Shown piece after piece: positions 12,591 through 18,372 of a stretch of 18,372 nt of DNA. Source of the stretch: CAYTCZ01 sp964436315 (GTDB lineage Bacteria; Actinomycetota; Thermoleophilia; Gaiellales; Gaiellaceae). Position numbers and translations under genes: made by a program. The DNA lies in the NCBI GenBank assembly GCA_964436315.1, contig CAYTCZ010000081.1, positions 1-18,372 of the forward strand, read 5' to 3'. The notes under the pieces were generated by a model. That model worked only from the letters and a program-made list of their open reading frames with translations, was not told the DNA's origin and ran no database searches. The stretch's first letter is position 1, and each line of letters starts with the position of its first letter.

Positions 12591-14708
12591 CTAGCGCTCG
12601 ACGTGCGCTGCGCGCCTTCGACCGCGAGTGCGGGCACGCCTCATAAGAGCGGGATGGGTCCGCCGAGCACGCTCGCCCTTGCTCGGCCGAAGTCGATCCC
12701 ATGAGCCGTCCGGCCGAAGCTCCCAGGCTTGGGCGTTGTCACCGAGGAGTGTCGCGAACACGGACTCGAGCTCACGCCGAGCTCGGGCGTCGAGCACGGG
12801 AATGACGACCTCGATCCTGTGATCGAGATTTCTCGGCATGAGATCCGCGCTTCCGATGAAGACGTGATGCTCGTCCCCGGCCTCGAAGTTGTAGATGCGG
12901 CTGTGCTCGAGGAAGCGTCCGAGAATGCTACGGACGCGTATGGTTTCGCTCATTCCGGGCACCCCCGGCCGGAGCGAACAAATGCCCCGAGCGATGACGT
13001 CGATCTCAACACCGCTCTGGGATGCCGCATAGAGCTCTTCGATGATGGCCTGGTCGACGAGCGCGTTGACCTTGATCCGGATGCGCCCAGGCTTGCCGGC
13101 CCGGACGGCCGAAGCTACGCCTCGAATCTCCTCAATCAGGCGGGCCCGGAGGGTGTACGGAGCAACCAGGATTCGCTTGAACGTCTGCGGTCGTCCGAAC
13201 CCGGTGAGGTAGTTGAAGAGGTTTGCGACATCGTCGACGATCCCCTCGTCTGCGGTGAAGATGCCGACATCCTCGTAACTGCGGGCCGTCGCGGCGTGGT
13301 AATTCCCTGTGCCGATGTGACAATAACGCCGGAGCTGATCTCCCTCTCGTCGGACGACGAGTGTCGTCTTTGCGTGGATCTTCAGATTCGGAAATCCGTA
13401 GACGACGTGGACACCGGCCTGCTCTAACGCCCGCGACCACTCGATGTTCCGCAGCTCGTCGAAGCGCGCTTTTAGCTCCACGAGACAGACGGTTTGCTTC
13501 CCCCGCTCGGCCGCCTCGACAAGCGCGGGCACGATCGGGGAGTCGTCGCTGGTCCGATAGACGGTGGTCTTGATCGCGATGACGTCAGGGTCATGGGCGG
13601 CCGCGCGGATGAAGGCCTCGACACTCGAGATAAACGAGTCATACGGATGGTGAACGATGATGTCGCCCTCGCCGATCGCATCGAAGAATGCGCGATCGGT
13701 CAGACCTGAGAGTCGTGGCTGAGTGATCGGCAGCCACGGCTCGTCGCGGAGATCGGGGCGATCGAGGGAGGCAATCTGCATCAAGTCCGCCTGGTCGAGC
13801 AACCCCTTGATCGGGAAGATCTGGTCGTCGGTGACCTCGAGTCCATGGCGAAGGCGATCGAGCATTCGATCAGAGAACGAACTCGACACCTCGACGCGCA
13901 CCACGTCGCCGAACCGACGACGCCGAAGCTCGAGTTCGACCGCCTCGAGTAGGTCGTCCGCTTCGTCAGAGACTTCGAAGTCCGCGTCGCGCGTCAGACG
14001 GAAATATCCGCGTTCGACGATCTCCATTCCGGGAAAGAGCAGCTCGAGGAAGTGGGCAATCACGTTCTCGAGCGGAATCAACAGCTGGCGCTCTCCGACC
14101 TCGACGAACCGTGGCAAGGTCTCGGGCACCTTTGCCCTCGCGAGGCGCTCCTCCCCCGTCGTCGGATCGCGTACGAAGAGCGCGAGGCTGAGCGACAGGC
14201 CAGAGATATAGGGGAATGGCTGTCCGGGGCCGACCGCGAGGGGCGTTAGGACAGGGAAGATCTCCCGCTCGAACCGCATTCGCAACTCGGCGAGCTCTTG
14301 TTCACTCAGATCGTCAGCGCTCCCGACAACGATCCCCTCTCCGACCAGAGCCGGTCGAAGCTCAGATGACCAGAGCTTCGCTTGGCGGGCGGTCAGCGAG
14401 AGAACGCGCTCGCGGATCTCAGCAAGCGTCTCGGCAGGCGTTCTGCCGTCGGGAGACCGCATCGCCAGACCTGAGGCCTCCTGGCCGAGAAGGCCCGCGA
14501 CTCTCACCATGAAGAACTCGTCGAGGTTCGAGGCGACGATCGCGCAAAACTTGACCCGCTCGAGGAACGGCACGCCCTCGTCGCAAGCGAGCTCGAGGAC
14601 ACGCTTGTTGAAATCGAGCCACGAGAGCTCACGGTTGAGAAGGCGATCCTGTGGCTGGTCGGAGACGTCGCCCGTGCTATCTCGGCTCGGGCTCGAGCTT
14701 GTAGCCAA
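12591..14708 (-). CDS. ppk: Polyphosphate kinase (PPK1)
   Basis: About 705 residues; makes inorganic polyphosphate from ATP, reversibly. The four-domain PPK1 fold is recognisable: N-terminal RLLNRELSWLDFNKRVLELA and SNLDEFFMVRVAGL, the central head domain, the first catalytic C domain with the autophosphorylated His in KIHAKTTLVVRRE, and the second with HSRIYNFEAG and FIGSADLMPRNLDHRIEV. The C-terminus carries an extra Arg-rich tail. The start is uncertain. The open frame continues upstream into the response-regulator gene; TTG 14708 is the nearest possible start to the conserved region (32-nt overlap), GTG 14747 the next. Neither has a good ribosome binding site, so coupling to the regulator gene is likely. 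With ppx downstream it forms the core of the polyphosphate group. Confidence 0.95.
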   Translation of the reverse strand: MATSSSPSRDSTGDVSDQPQDRLLNRELSWLDFNKRVLELACDEGVPFLERVKFCAIVASNLDEFFMVRVAGLLGQEASGLAMRSPDGRTPAETLAEIRERVLSLTARQAKLWSSELRPALVGEGIVVGSADDLSEQELAELRMRFEREIFPVLTPLAVGPGQPFPYISGLSLSLALFVRDPTTGEERLARAKVPETLPRFVEVGERQLLIPLENVIAHFLELLFPGMEIVERGYFRLTRDADFEVSDEADDLLEAVELELRRRRFGDVVRVEVSSSFSDRMLDRLRHGLEVTDDQIFPIKGLLDQADLMQIASLDRPDLRDEPWLPITQPRLSGLTDRAFFDAIGEGDIIVHHPYDSFISSVEAFIRAAAHDPDVIAIKTTVYRTSDDSPIVPALVEAAERGKQTVCLVELKARFDELRNIEWSRALEQAGVHVVYGFPNLKIHAKTTLVVRREGDQLRRYCHIGTGNYHAATARSYEDVGIFTADEGIVDDVANLFNYLTGFGRPQTFKRILVAPYTLRARLIEEIRGVASAVRAGKPGRIRIKVNALVDQAIIEELYAASQSGVEIDVIARGICSLRPGVPGMSETIRVRSILGRFLEHSRIYNFEAGDEHHVFIGSADLMPRNLDHRIEVVIPVLDARARRELESVFATLLGDNAQAWELRPDGSWDRLRPSKGERARRTHPALMRRARTRGRRRAAHVER

Positions 14709-15372
14709 CCCCGTATCGGGTCTGGATGAACGTGTGTCGTGCTCCACTTGTTTCGAGTTTATCTCGCAGTTTGCGGACAAAAACGTCAACGGTGCGATCA
14801 CGCCTCGTCTGACGCCGGCCCCAAATCCGCTGAAGAAGCTCGTCACGTGTCACGACCCGTCCTTGCTCCAGCGCCAGCGCATAGAGGAGGCGAAACTCAG
14901 TTGGAGTGAGATTGGCGCTCTGGCCGTCGATGTACGCCTGAACGTTCATGGGATCGATACGGAGCTCTTCGACCTCGATCGGCTCACCTCGGCGCTCTTC
15001 CTGTGCCCGGACGCCGCGGCGAGCCGCAACCCGCACGCGGGCGACGAGTTCCTTCATGGAAAAGGGCTTCACCAGATAGTCATCGGCGCCGAGGTCAAGC
15101 GCATGAACCCGATCGTGCTCGGTCCCGCGTGCTGAGACCACGACGATCGGGGTGCCGATCCCCTCGTTCCGGGCGGTCTCGATGACCGCCCATCCGTCCA
15201 CTCCCGGGAGCATCAGATCGAGGACACAGACGTCCGGGCGCTCGAACCGTAGTCGCGCGAGCCCCTGCTCGCCCTTGGCGACCCAGAGCGGATCGAAGCC
15301 GGCAGCCTGGAGATGTTTCGCCATTCCCTGGGCAATAACGTCGTCGTCTTCGACGATGAGCACTTTCGGCAT
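14677..15372 (-). CDS. OmpR/PhoB-family response regulator, probably PhoP/RegX3-like
   Basis: 231 residues. The receiver domain has the acidic pair E8-D9, phosphoacceptor D52 (CVLDLMLPGVDGW), S80 and K102 (LVKPFSMKEL). The winged-helix DNA-binding domain occupies about 130-231 (LTPTEFRLLYAL, VVTRDELLQRIWG, RTVDVFVRKLRDKLE, RYGVGYKL). ATG 15372 gives the normal MPKVLIVEDD start; the open frame upstream is spurious. Three GTTCACC-type repeats 50-80 bp before the start and a second array at ppx imply that it is the phosphate-response regulator controlling its own gene, and ppk overlaps its 3' end. No histidine kinase lies beside it: pdxH diverges upstream. The phosphate role is inference from the boxes and neighbours; the family is certain. 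Confidence 0.94.
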   Translation of the reverse strand: MPKVLIVEDDDVIAQGMAKHLQAAGFDPLWVAKGEQGLARLRFERPDVCVLDLMLPGVDGWAVIETARNEGIGTPIVVVSARGTEHDRVHALDLGADDYLVKPFSMKELVARVRVAARRGVRAQEERRGEPIEVEELRIDPMNVQAYIDGQSANLTPTEFRLLYALALEQGRVVTRDELLQRIWGRRQTRRDRTVDVFVRKLRDKLETSGARHTFIQTRYGVGYKLEPEPR

Positions 15373-15420
15373 CTCGCGGCCAATGATGGCCGCTCCGCAA
15401 CGCTTCGAGGGTTGCGCCGT

Positions 15421-15449
15421 GGTGAACGGTTGGTGAACGGTTGGTGAAT
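15421..15449 (-). promoter_or_regulatory. PHO box between the response regulator and pdxH
   Basis: Three units with exact 11-bp period: on the plus strand GGTGAAC at 15421, GGTGAAC at 15432 and GGTGAAT at 15443; on the minus strand these read ATTCACC, GTTCACC, GTTCACC, with spacer AACC between the units. This matches the Streptomyces PhoP direct-repeat unit. It ends 48 bp before the regulator ATG and lies 40 bp before the divergent pdxH ATG. Confidence 0.75.
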
Positions 15450-15489
15450 GGCAGCGATTGCGAACACGGAATAGCCTTGCGCGACGAAG

Positions 15490-16113
15490 ATGCCGAACTC
15501 GATTGACGATCTCCACGCCCGACCACTTCAGGAGCAAGACCTCCCAGAGGATCCAGTTAAGGCTTTCGCCGCCTGGTATGCCGAGGCGAAGGAACACGTT
15601 CGCGTTCCGGAAGCGATGGCCGTCGCAACAGCGACTTCATCCGGAAAGCCGTCGTGTCGCATGCTGCTGCTCAAAGGGTTTGACAAAGACGGTTTCGTCT
15701 TCTTCACCAGCTACGAAAGCCGAAAGGGGGAAGAGCTTGCCTCGAACCCAACCGCCTCTCTCCTCTTCTACTGGGATCCGCTCGGTCGGCAGGTTCGAAT
15801 CGAGGGTCGGGTCTCCAGAGTTTCGGCCGCGGAGTCAGATGAGTACTTCGCAACGAGGCCGAGCGGAGCTCGGCTGAGCGCGGTGGCATCGAACCAGAGC
15901 CAGGTCGTCGCGCGTCGCGAGATTCTTGAAGCCCGCGTCGAGGCGACCCGGGCCGAGTCGGGCGACGAGCCAGACCGTCCCAGCCGTTGGGGCGGATACC
16001 GGCTTTATGCCCACGAGTTCGAGTTCTGGCAGCACCGGGACGACCGACTCCACGATAGGTTCCGGTACCGGCGAGATGAGGCAGGCTGGATTCGAGAACG
16101 GCTTTCGCCCTAG
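15490..16113 (+). CDS. pdxH: Pyridoxamine 5'-phosphate oxidase
   Basis: 207 residues, close to the family norm. This FMN enzyme oxidises pyridoxamine or pyridoxine 5'-phosphate to pyridoxal 5'-phosphate, the last step of B6 cofactor synthesis and salvage. Family landmarks: AMAVATATSSGKPSCRMLLLKGFD (FMN site, with RMLLLK), FVFFTSYESRKGEEL, ASLLFYW, RQVRIEGRV, SNQSQV, and the C-terminal RWGGYRLYAHEFEFWQ with RLHDRFRY carrying the substrate-binding Arg and His. ATG 15490 gives a normal N-terminus; only a weak purine stretch precedes it. It diverges from the response regulator across a 117-bp gap with PHO boxes, so phosphate control is possible. Its stop overlaps the convergent PHP gene's stop by 4 nt. 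Confidence 0.95.
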   Translation: MPNSIDDLHARPLQEQDLPEDPVKAFAAWYAEAKEHVRVPEAMAVATATSSGKPSCRMLLLKGFDKDGFVFFTSYESRKGEELASNPTASLLFYWDPLGRQVRIEGRVSRVSAAESDEYFATRPSGARLSAVASNQSQVVARREILEARVEATRAESGDEPDRPSRWGGYRLYAHEFEFWQHRDDRLHDRFRYRRDEAGWIRERLSP

Positions 16114-16847
16114 GCGGCCGCACGCGCCGAGAACGGGGCTTCTTCGAGACGCGTGAGGTACGCGGGGCGCTTCGAGCGCAGATAGGCGACAACAGCCGGT
16201 TCCGTCTGCTCACACGGAAGGAGCGTCTTCCACGATGCAAGGTGTTCGTATCGATGGAAATCTCCGTTCGCAACCGCAGGGAGTCTCTCGGCGACAACCC
16301 ATCCGTAGAACTCCCGTTGATTGAAGAGTTCGACGCGATCAACGAGGTCGACGAGGGACTCCCGTCGCTTCCAGAAGCCGCGCGTCGTGCGGATAGGGGT
16401 CGCCGGCCAGTCGTCTCCGTGTGGGTGTGCGGCAATCAGTCCGGCGCCCGCCGCTCGAGCCTCATGAAGCGACTTCTCCATCCCACCGTCCACCGTGATG
16501 AATTCGCGTAGCCCGACTGCCACGGTGTGAATCGCCTCGTCGGGTTCGGGGCTGTTGATCGTGAGTTCGAGACCGGGCAACAGGAGCATCCCGTAGGAGC
16601 CGAGGGCGCGCTCCGCTTCCTCTTCGATGGCGAGCAGGTACGTGGCGAAATTTCCGTCGTCGAGATACCGGTGATTCCGAGAGCACGGATCCTGTGGGTC
16701 AAGCACGTGATCCGTTACGCACAAGACGTCGAACCCACGGTTGCCGTAGAGGTCGACGAGCGCGGGCAGCGTATACTCGCCGTCGCTCCACGTCGTGTGA
16801 GCATGAAGCTCGCACAGAAGTGGGCGCACCTTTGTTCGATTCTCCAT
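16110..16847 (-). CDS. PHP-domain metal-dependent phosphoesterase
   Basis: 245 residues of the PHP family (polymerase and histidinol phosphatase), TIM-barrel-like enzymes with a three-metal centre. Metal ligands are visible in order: H15 and H17 in ELHAHTTWSDG, D22, D46-H47 in VTDH, E94 in PGLEL, H107 in IHTVAV, H141/H143 in AAHPHGD, and D196-H198 in ANGDFHRYEH. This is a stand-alone PHP protein; it could act on sugar phosphates, nucleotides or oligonucleotides, and the sequence does not say which. ATG 16847 is followed directly by the domain; GGGAG sits very close (1 nt) to the start. It is divergent from arsR across 166 bp. Two GTTCACC-like sites spaced 11 bp lie upstream (see findings). 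Confidence 0.88.
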   Translation of the reverse strand: MENRTKVRPLLCELHAHTTWSDGEYTLPALVDLYGNRGFDVLCVTDHVLDPQDPCSRNHRYLDDGNFATYLLAIEEEAERALGSYGMLLLPGLELTINSPEPDEAIHTVAVGLREFITVDGGMEKSLHEARAAGAGLIAAHPHGDDWPATPIRTTRGFWKRRESLVDLVDRVELFNQREFYGWVVAERLPAVANGDFHRYEHLASWKTLLPCEQTEPAVVAYLRSKRPAYLTRLEEAPFSARAAA

Positions 16848-16977
16848 GCTCCCAGAGTGCCCGCGCCTATCACAACGGTGGGCTGAGATCTGGTAAACGA
16901 CAGGTAACGGACCCTTGTCCGCGTCGAAGCCCGTCGAGGCTGCCGATTCACTGCCCGATCACTCGATCCATCGAAGT

Positions 16978-17006
16978 TTGTCAATATTGATGGCGATCGA
17001 TATTGT
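16978..17006 (+). promoter_or_regulatory. arsR promoter with overlapping ArsR operator
   Basis: TTGTCA (16978-16983; 5 of 6 to TTGACA) and TATTGT (17001-17006; 4 of 6 to TATAAT) are 17 bp apart, and only 7 nt separate the -10 from the arsR ATG, so the mRNA should be leaderless. A 24-bp inverted repeat at 16982-17005 (CAATATTGATGG against CGATCGATATTG, 10 of 12 paired) fills the promoter, which is where an ArsR/SmtB repressor dimer would block polymerase. The rest of the 166-bp gap to the PHP gene holds no gene. Confidence 0.75.
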
Positions 17007-17013
17007 CCGCGGC

Positions 17014-17367
17014 ATGGACGACCCGAAGTTCGTCGATTGCTGTACGCCACTTGCCGGATCAAATCTCTCCGCGACTGACGCAGAAGAACTCGAGCGACTC
17101 TTTCGTGCTATCGCAGACCGTCATCGTCTACGGATCCTCAATGTCCTCATGCGTGCCCAAGGTGAGGCCGTCTGCGTCTGCGAATTCGTTCCCACGCTCG
17201 GGCTCTCGCAGCCGACCGTCAGCTACCACCTCAAACAGTTAGCCCTCGCCGGGCTAATCGCTCGCGAACGGCGCGGGACGTTTGTCTACTACTCCCTCGC
17301 CGACGGCGCGCTCGAGCAGCTGCGCGGACTGCTGGCGGAACCAGCGAGGCTCGTGTCCGCGAGTTGA
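17014..17367 (+). CDS. arsR: ArsR/SmtB-family arsenic-responsive repressor
   Basis: 117 residues with the winged helix-turn-helix of the family (LFRAIADRHRLRILNVL, then recognition helix LSQPTVSYHLKQLALAGLI and wing RRGTFVYYSL). Cysteines that could bind arsenite are an N-terminal pair C9-C10 and C54/C56 in AVCVCEF at the DNA-binding helix. This resembles the Cys15/Cys16/Cys55 site known for Corynebacterium glutamicum ArsR more than the E. coli arrangement. Arsenite binding would release DNA. ATG 17014 is chosen over the upstream frame because the promoter elements end 7 nt before it and the family N-terminus is short. First gene of an arsR-aquaporin-arsC operon; 4 nt separate its stop from the next start. 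Confidence 0.93.
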   Translation: MDDPKFVDCCTPLAGSNLSATDAEELERLFRAIADRHRLRILNVLMRAQGEAVCVCEFVPTLGLSQPTVSYHLKQLALAGLIARERRGTFVYYSLADGALEQLRGLLAEPARLVSAS

Positions 17368-17371
17368 CGAC

Positions 17372-18076
17372 GTGGAGCTCAGGCCACTCAGGACGTGCCT
17401 GGCGGCCGAGGCGATCGGCACATTCGCCCTGGTCTTCGCCGGCTGTGGGGCAATCATGGTCGATGCCGAGACTGGCGCTCTCGGCAACCTCGGCATTGCC
17501 CTGACCTTCGGCCTCGCCATCATGGCGATGATCTATGCCGTCGGCCACATCTCGGGCGCGCACTTCAATCCGGCGGTGACGTTCGCCTTTACGCTCACTC
17601 GACACTTCCCGTGGCGGCGGGCTGTCGCCTACGTCGGGGCGCAGTCGTTGGGCGCGCTCGCTGCGGCATCACTTCTGTTGGCAACGCTCGGCGACGTCGT
17701 CAACCTGGGCGCGACGACTCCGTCCGGAAGTGACGGTCAGTCATTCGTCTGGGAAATCGTCCTTACTTTCTTTCTGATGTTCGTGATCATGGCCGTGGCC
17801 ACTGACACCCGAGCGGTCGGAGAAGCAGCTGCGCTCGCCATCGGTGGAACAGTTGCGCTCGACGCCCTGTTCGGCGGCCCGGTCTCCGGTGCGTCGATGA
17901 ACCCGGCTCGATCGCTCGGCCCCGCATTGGTTTCGGGCGAGGTTCAATCGCTCTGGATTTATCTCCTGGCTCCGCTCATGGGAGCGACACTCGGTGGCGT
18001 CACCTACCAGTTCGTGAGGCGCGAGCGGGTGGGCGCTCCTGACCTGCCGGTTCGTGATACGAAGAGAGCCGCGTGA
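17372..18076 (+). CDS. MIP-family aquaporin, probable arsenite channel (AqpS-like)
   Basis: 234 residues with six membrane spans and both half-helix motifs: HFNPAVT (N66-P67-A68) and SMNPARS (N177-P178-A179). Aligning by eye with E. coli AqpZ, the aromatic/Arg filter is F46, A165, A174 and R180, where AqpZ has Phe, His, Thr and Arg. Losing His and Thr should widen the pore, as in glycerol-type channels. In Sinorhizobium meliloti, AqpS in an arsR-aqpS-arsC operon lets arsenite made by ArsC leave the cell; the same layout here supports that job, although the substrate is inferred. GTG 17372, 4 nt after arsR, is chosen because longer forms read through arsR. Its TGA overlaps the arsC GTG (GTGA). 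Confidence 0.9.
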   Translation: MELRPLRTCLAAEAIGTFALVFAGCGAIMVDAETGALGNLGIALTFGLAIMAMIYAVGHISGAHFNPAVTFAFTLTRHFPWRRAVAYVGAQSLGALAAASLLLATLGDVVNLGATTPSGSDGQSFVWEIVLTFFLMFVIMAVATDTRAVGEAAALAIGGTVALDALFGGPVSGASMNPARSLGPALVSGEVQSLWIYLLAPLMGATLGGVTYQFVRRERVGAPDLPVRDTKRAA

Positions 18077-18372
18077 CCACGAACGTTCTCTTCGTTTGCG
18101 TGCAGAATGCGGGCCGTTCGCAGATGGCCGAAGCCTTCTTCGAGCAGACTGCGAATGGGGAGCACCACGCGCGGTCGGCAGGAACCCGCCCCGCCGAGCG
18201 GGTTCATCCTGAGATTGTCGAAAGCATGGCCGAGATCGGGATCGACCTCGCCCATCGAGTCCCGCACCGCCTGAACACCGATGACGTCGCTTGGGCGGAC
18301 GTAGTGATCACAATGGGCTGCGGGGACGAGTGCCCGGTTGTTCCGGACACCGAGTACGCGGACTGGGACCTC
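18073..18372 (+). CDS. arsC: Arsenate reductase, low-molecular-weight phosphatase type (3' end outside window)
   Basis: The first 100 codons of an LMW-PTP-fold arsenate reductase, cut by the window edge. The P-loop C9-VQNAG-R15-S16 (CX5RS) holds the nucleophilic cysteine, and MGCGDECPV supplies C83 and C87 in the region where the thioredoxin-type enzymes keep their redox cysteines. DTEYADWDL ends the visible part just before the usual acid DP. The CVxNAGRSQMA form is common in actinobacterial ArsC, some of which use mycothiol and mycoredoxin rather than thioredoxin; which applies here cannot be settled without the C-terminus. Start GTG 18073 overlaps the aquaporin stop, indicating coupled translation. 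It would reduce arsenate to arsenite for exit through the channel encoded just upstream. Confidence 0.93.
   Translation, partial: MTTNVLFVCVQNAGRSQMAEAFFEQTANGEHHARSAGTRPAERVHPEIVESMAEIGIDLAHRVPHRLNTDDVAWADVVITMGCGDECPVVPDTEYADWDL

Noticed and set aside
12729..13427. 232-codon plus-strand frame
   Set aside because: It is antisense to the conserved C-terminal half of ppk.
15704..16435. 243-codon minus-strand frame across pdxH and the PHP gene
   Set aside because: It overlaps two well-supported genes and its composition is Arg/Ser-rich shadow sequence.
1..18372. Mobile genes, CRISPR arrays, tRNA or rRNA genes
   Set aside because: No transposase, integrase, regularly spaced repeat array or tRNA-like cloverleaf was recognised by reading; a covariance-model scan would settle small RNAs.

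Overview
The window is 18.4 kb of dense, GC-rich bacterial chromosome. The organism looks like an actinobacterium, most likely of the Thermoleophilia/Gaiellales kind. The grounds are: GTG and TTG starts, several genes with a TANNNT -10 box 6-7 nt before the start codon (leaderless mRNAs), PHO boxes of the Streptomyces GTTCACC type, a mycobacterial MutT1-like Nudix/histidine-phosphatase pair, an arsenate reductase with a CX5RS loop of the actinobacterial kind, and a coding repeat that I recall from Thermoleophilia assemblies. The taxonomic call is inference from gene content; no rRNA is present.

Positions 1-9203 are mostly minus strand and hold a translation block: yjbR/mmcQ-like, thrS, infC, rpmI, rplT, a TrmH/SpoU RNA methyltransferase, then pheS-pheT and a small secreted protein. 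This is the widespread thrS-infC-rpmI-rplT-pheST order, interrupted by a plus-strand SAM methyltransferase (3684-4655). That gene carries an in-frame, GC-rich repetitive element with 41-bp direct repeats at its ends. infC-rpmI-rplT has its own candidate promoter, a hairpin-rich leader and a perfect 14-bp terminator stem overlapping the rplT stop codon.

Positions 9299-15372 hold what appears to be a polyphosphate/phosphate island. A plus-strand operon (CYTH-CHAD protein, Nudix hydrolase, SixA-like phosphatase) converges on a minus-strand set (winged-helix response regulator, polyphosphate kinase ppk, Ppx/GppA phosphatase). Eleven-bp-spaced GTTCACC repeats (PHO boxes) lie upstream of both the response regulator and ppx. 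I infer a PhoP/RegX3-like regulator controlling itself, ppk and ppx. The Nudix and SixA genes lie in the same frame, separated by one TGA, and look like the two halves of mycobacterial MutT1.

Positions 15490-18372 hold pdxH (divergent from the regulator), a convergent PHP-domain phosphoesterase, and an arsenic operon arsR-aqpS-arsC. arsC runs off the window edge. A 24-bp inverted repeat overlaps a good -35/-10 pair exactly 7 nt before the arsR ATG. Arsenite export is inferred to be through the aquaporin channel, whose selectivity filter is widened compared with water channels.

No tRNA, rRNA, CRISPR array, insertion sequence or prophage was seen. No gap between genes exceeds about 240 bases.
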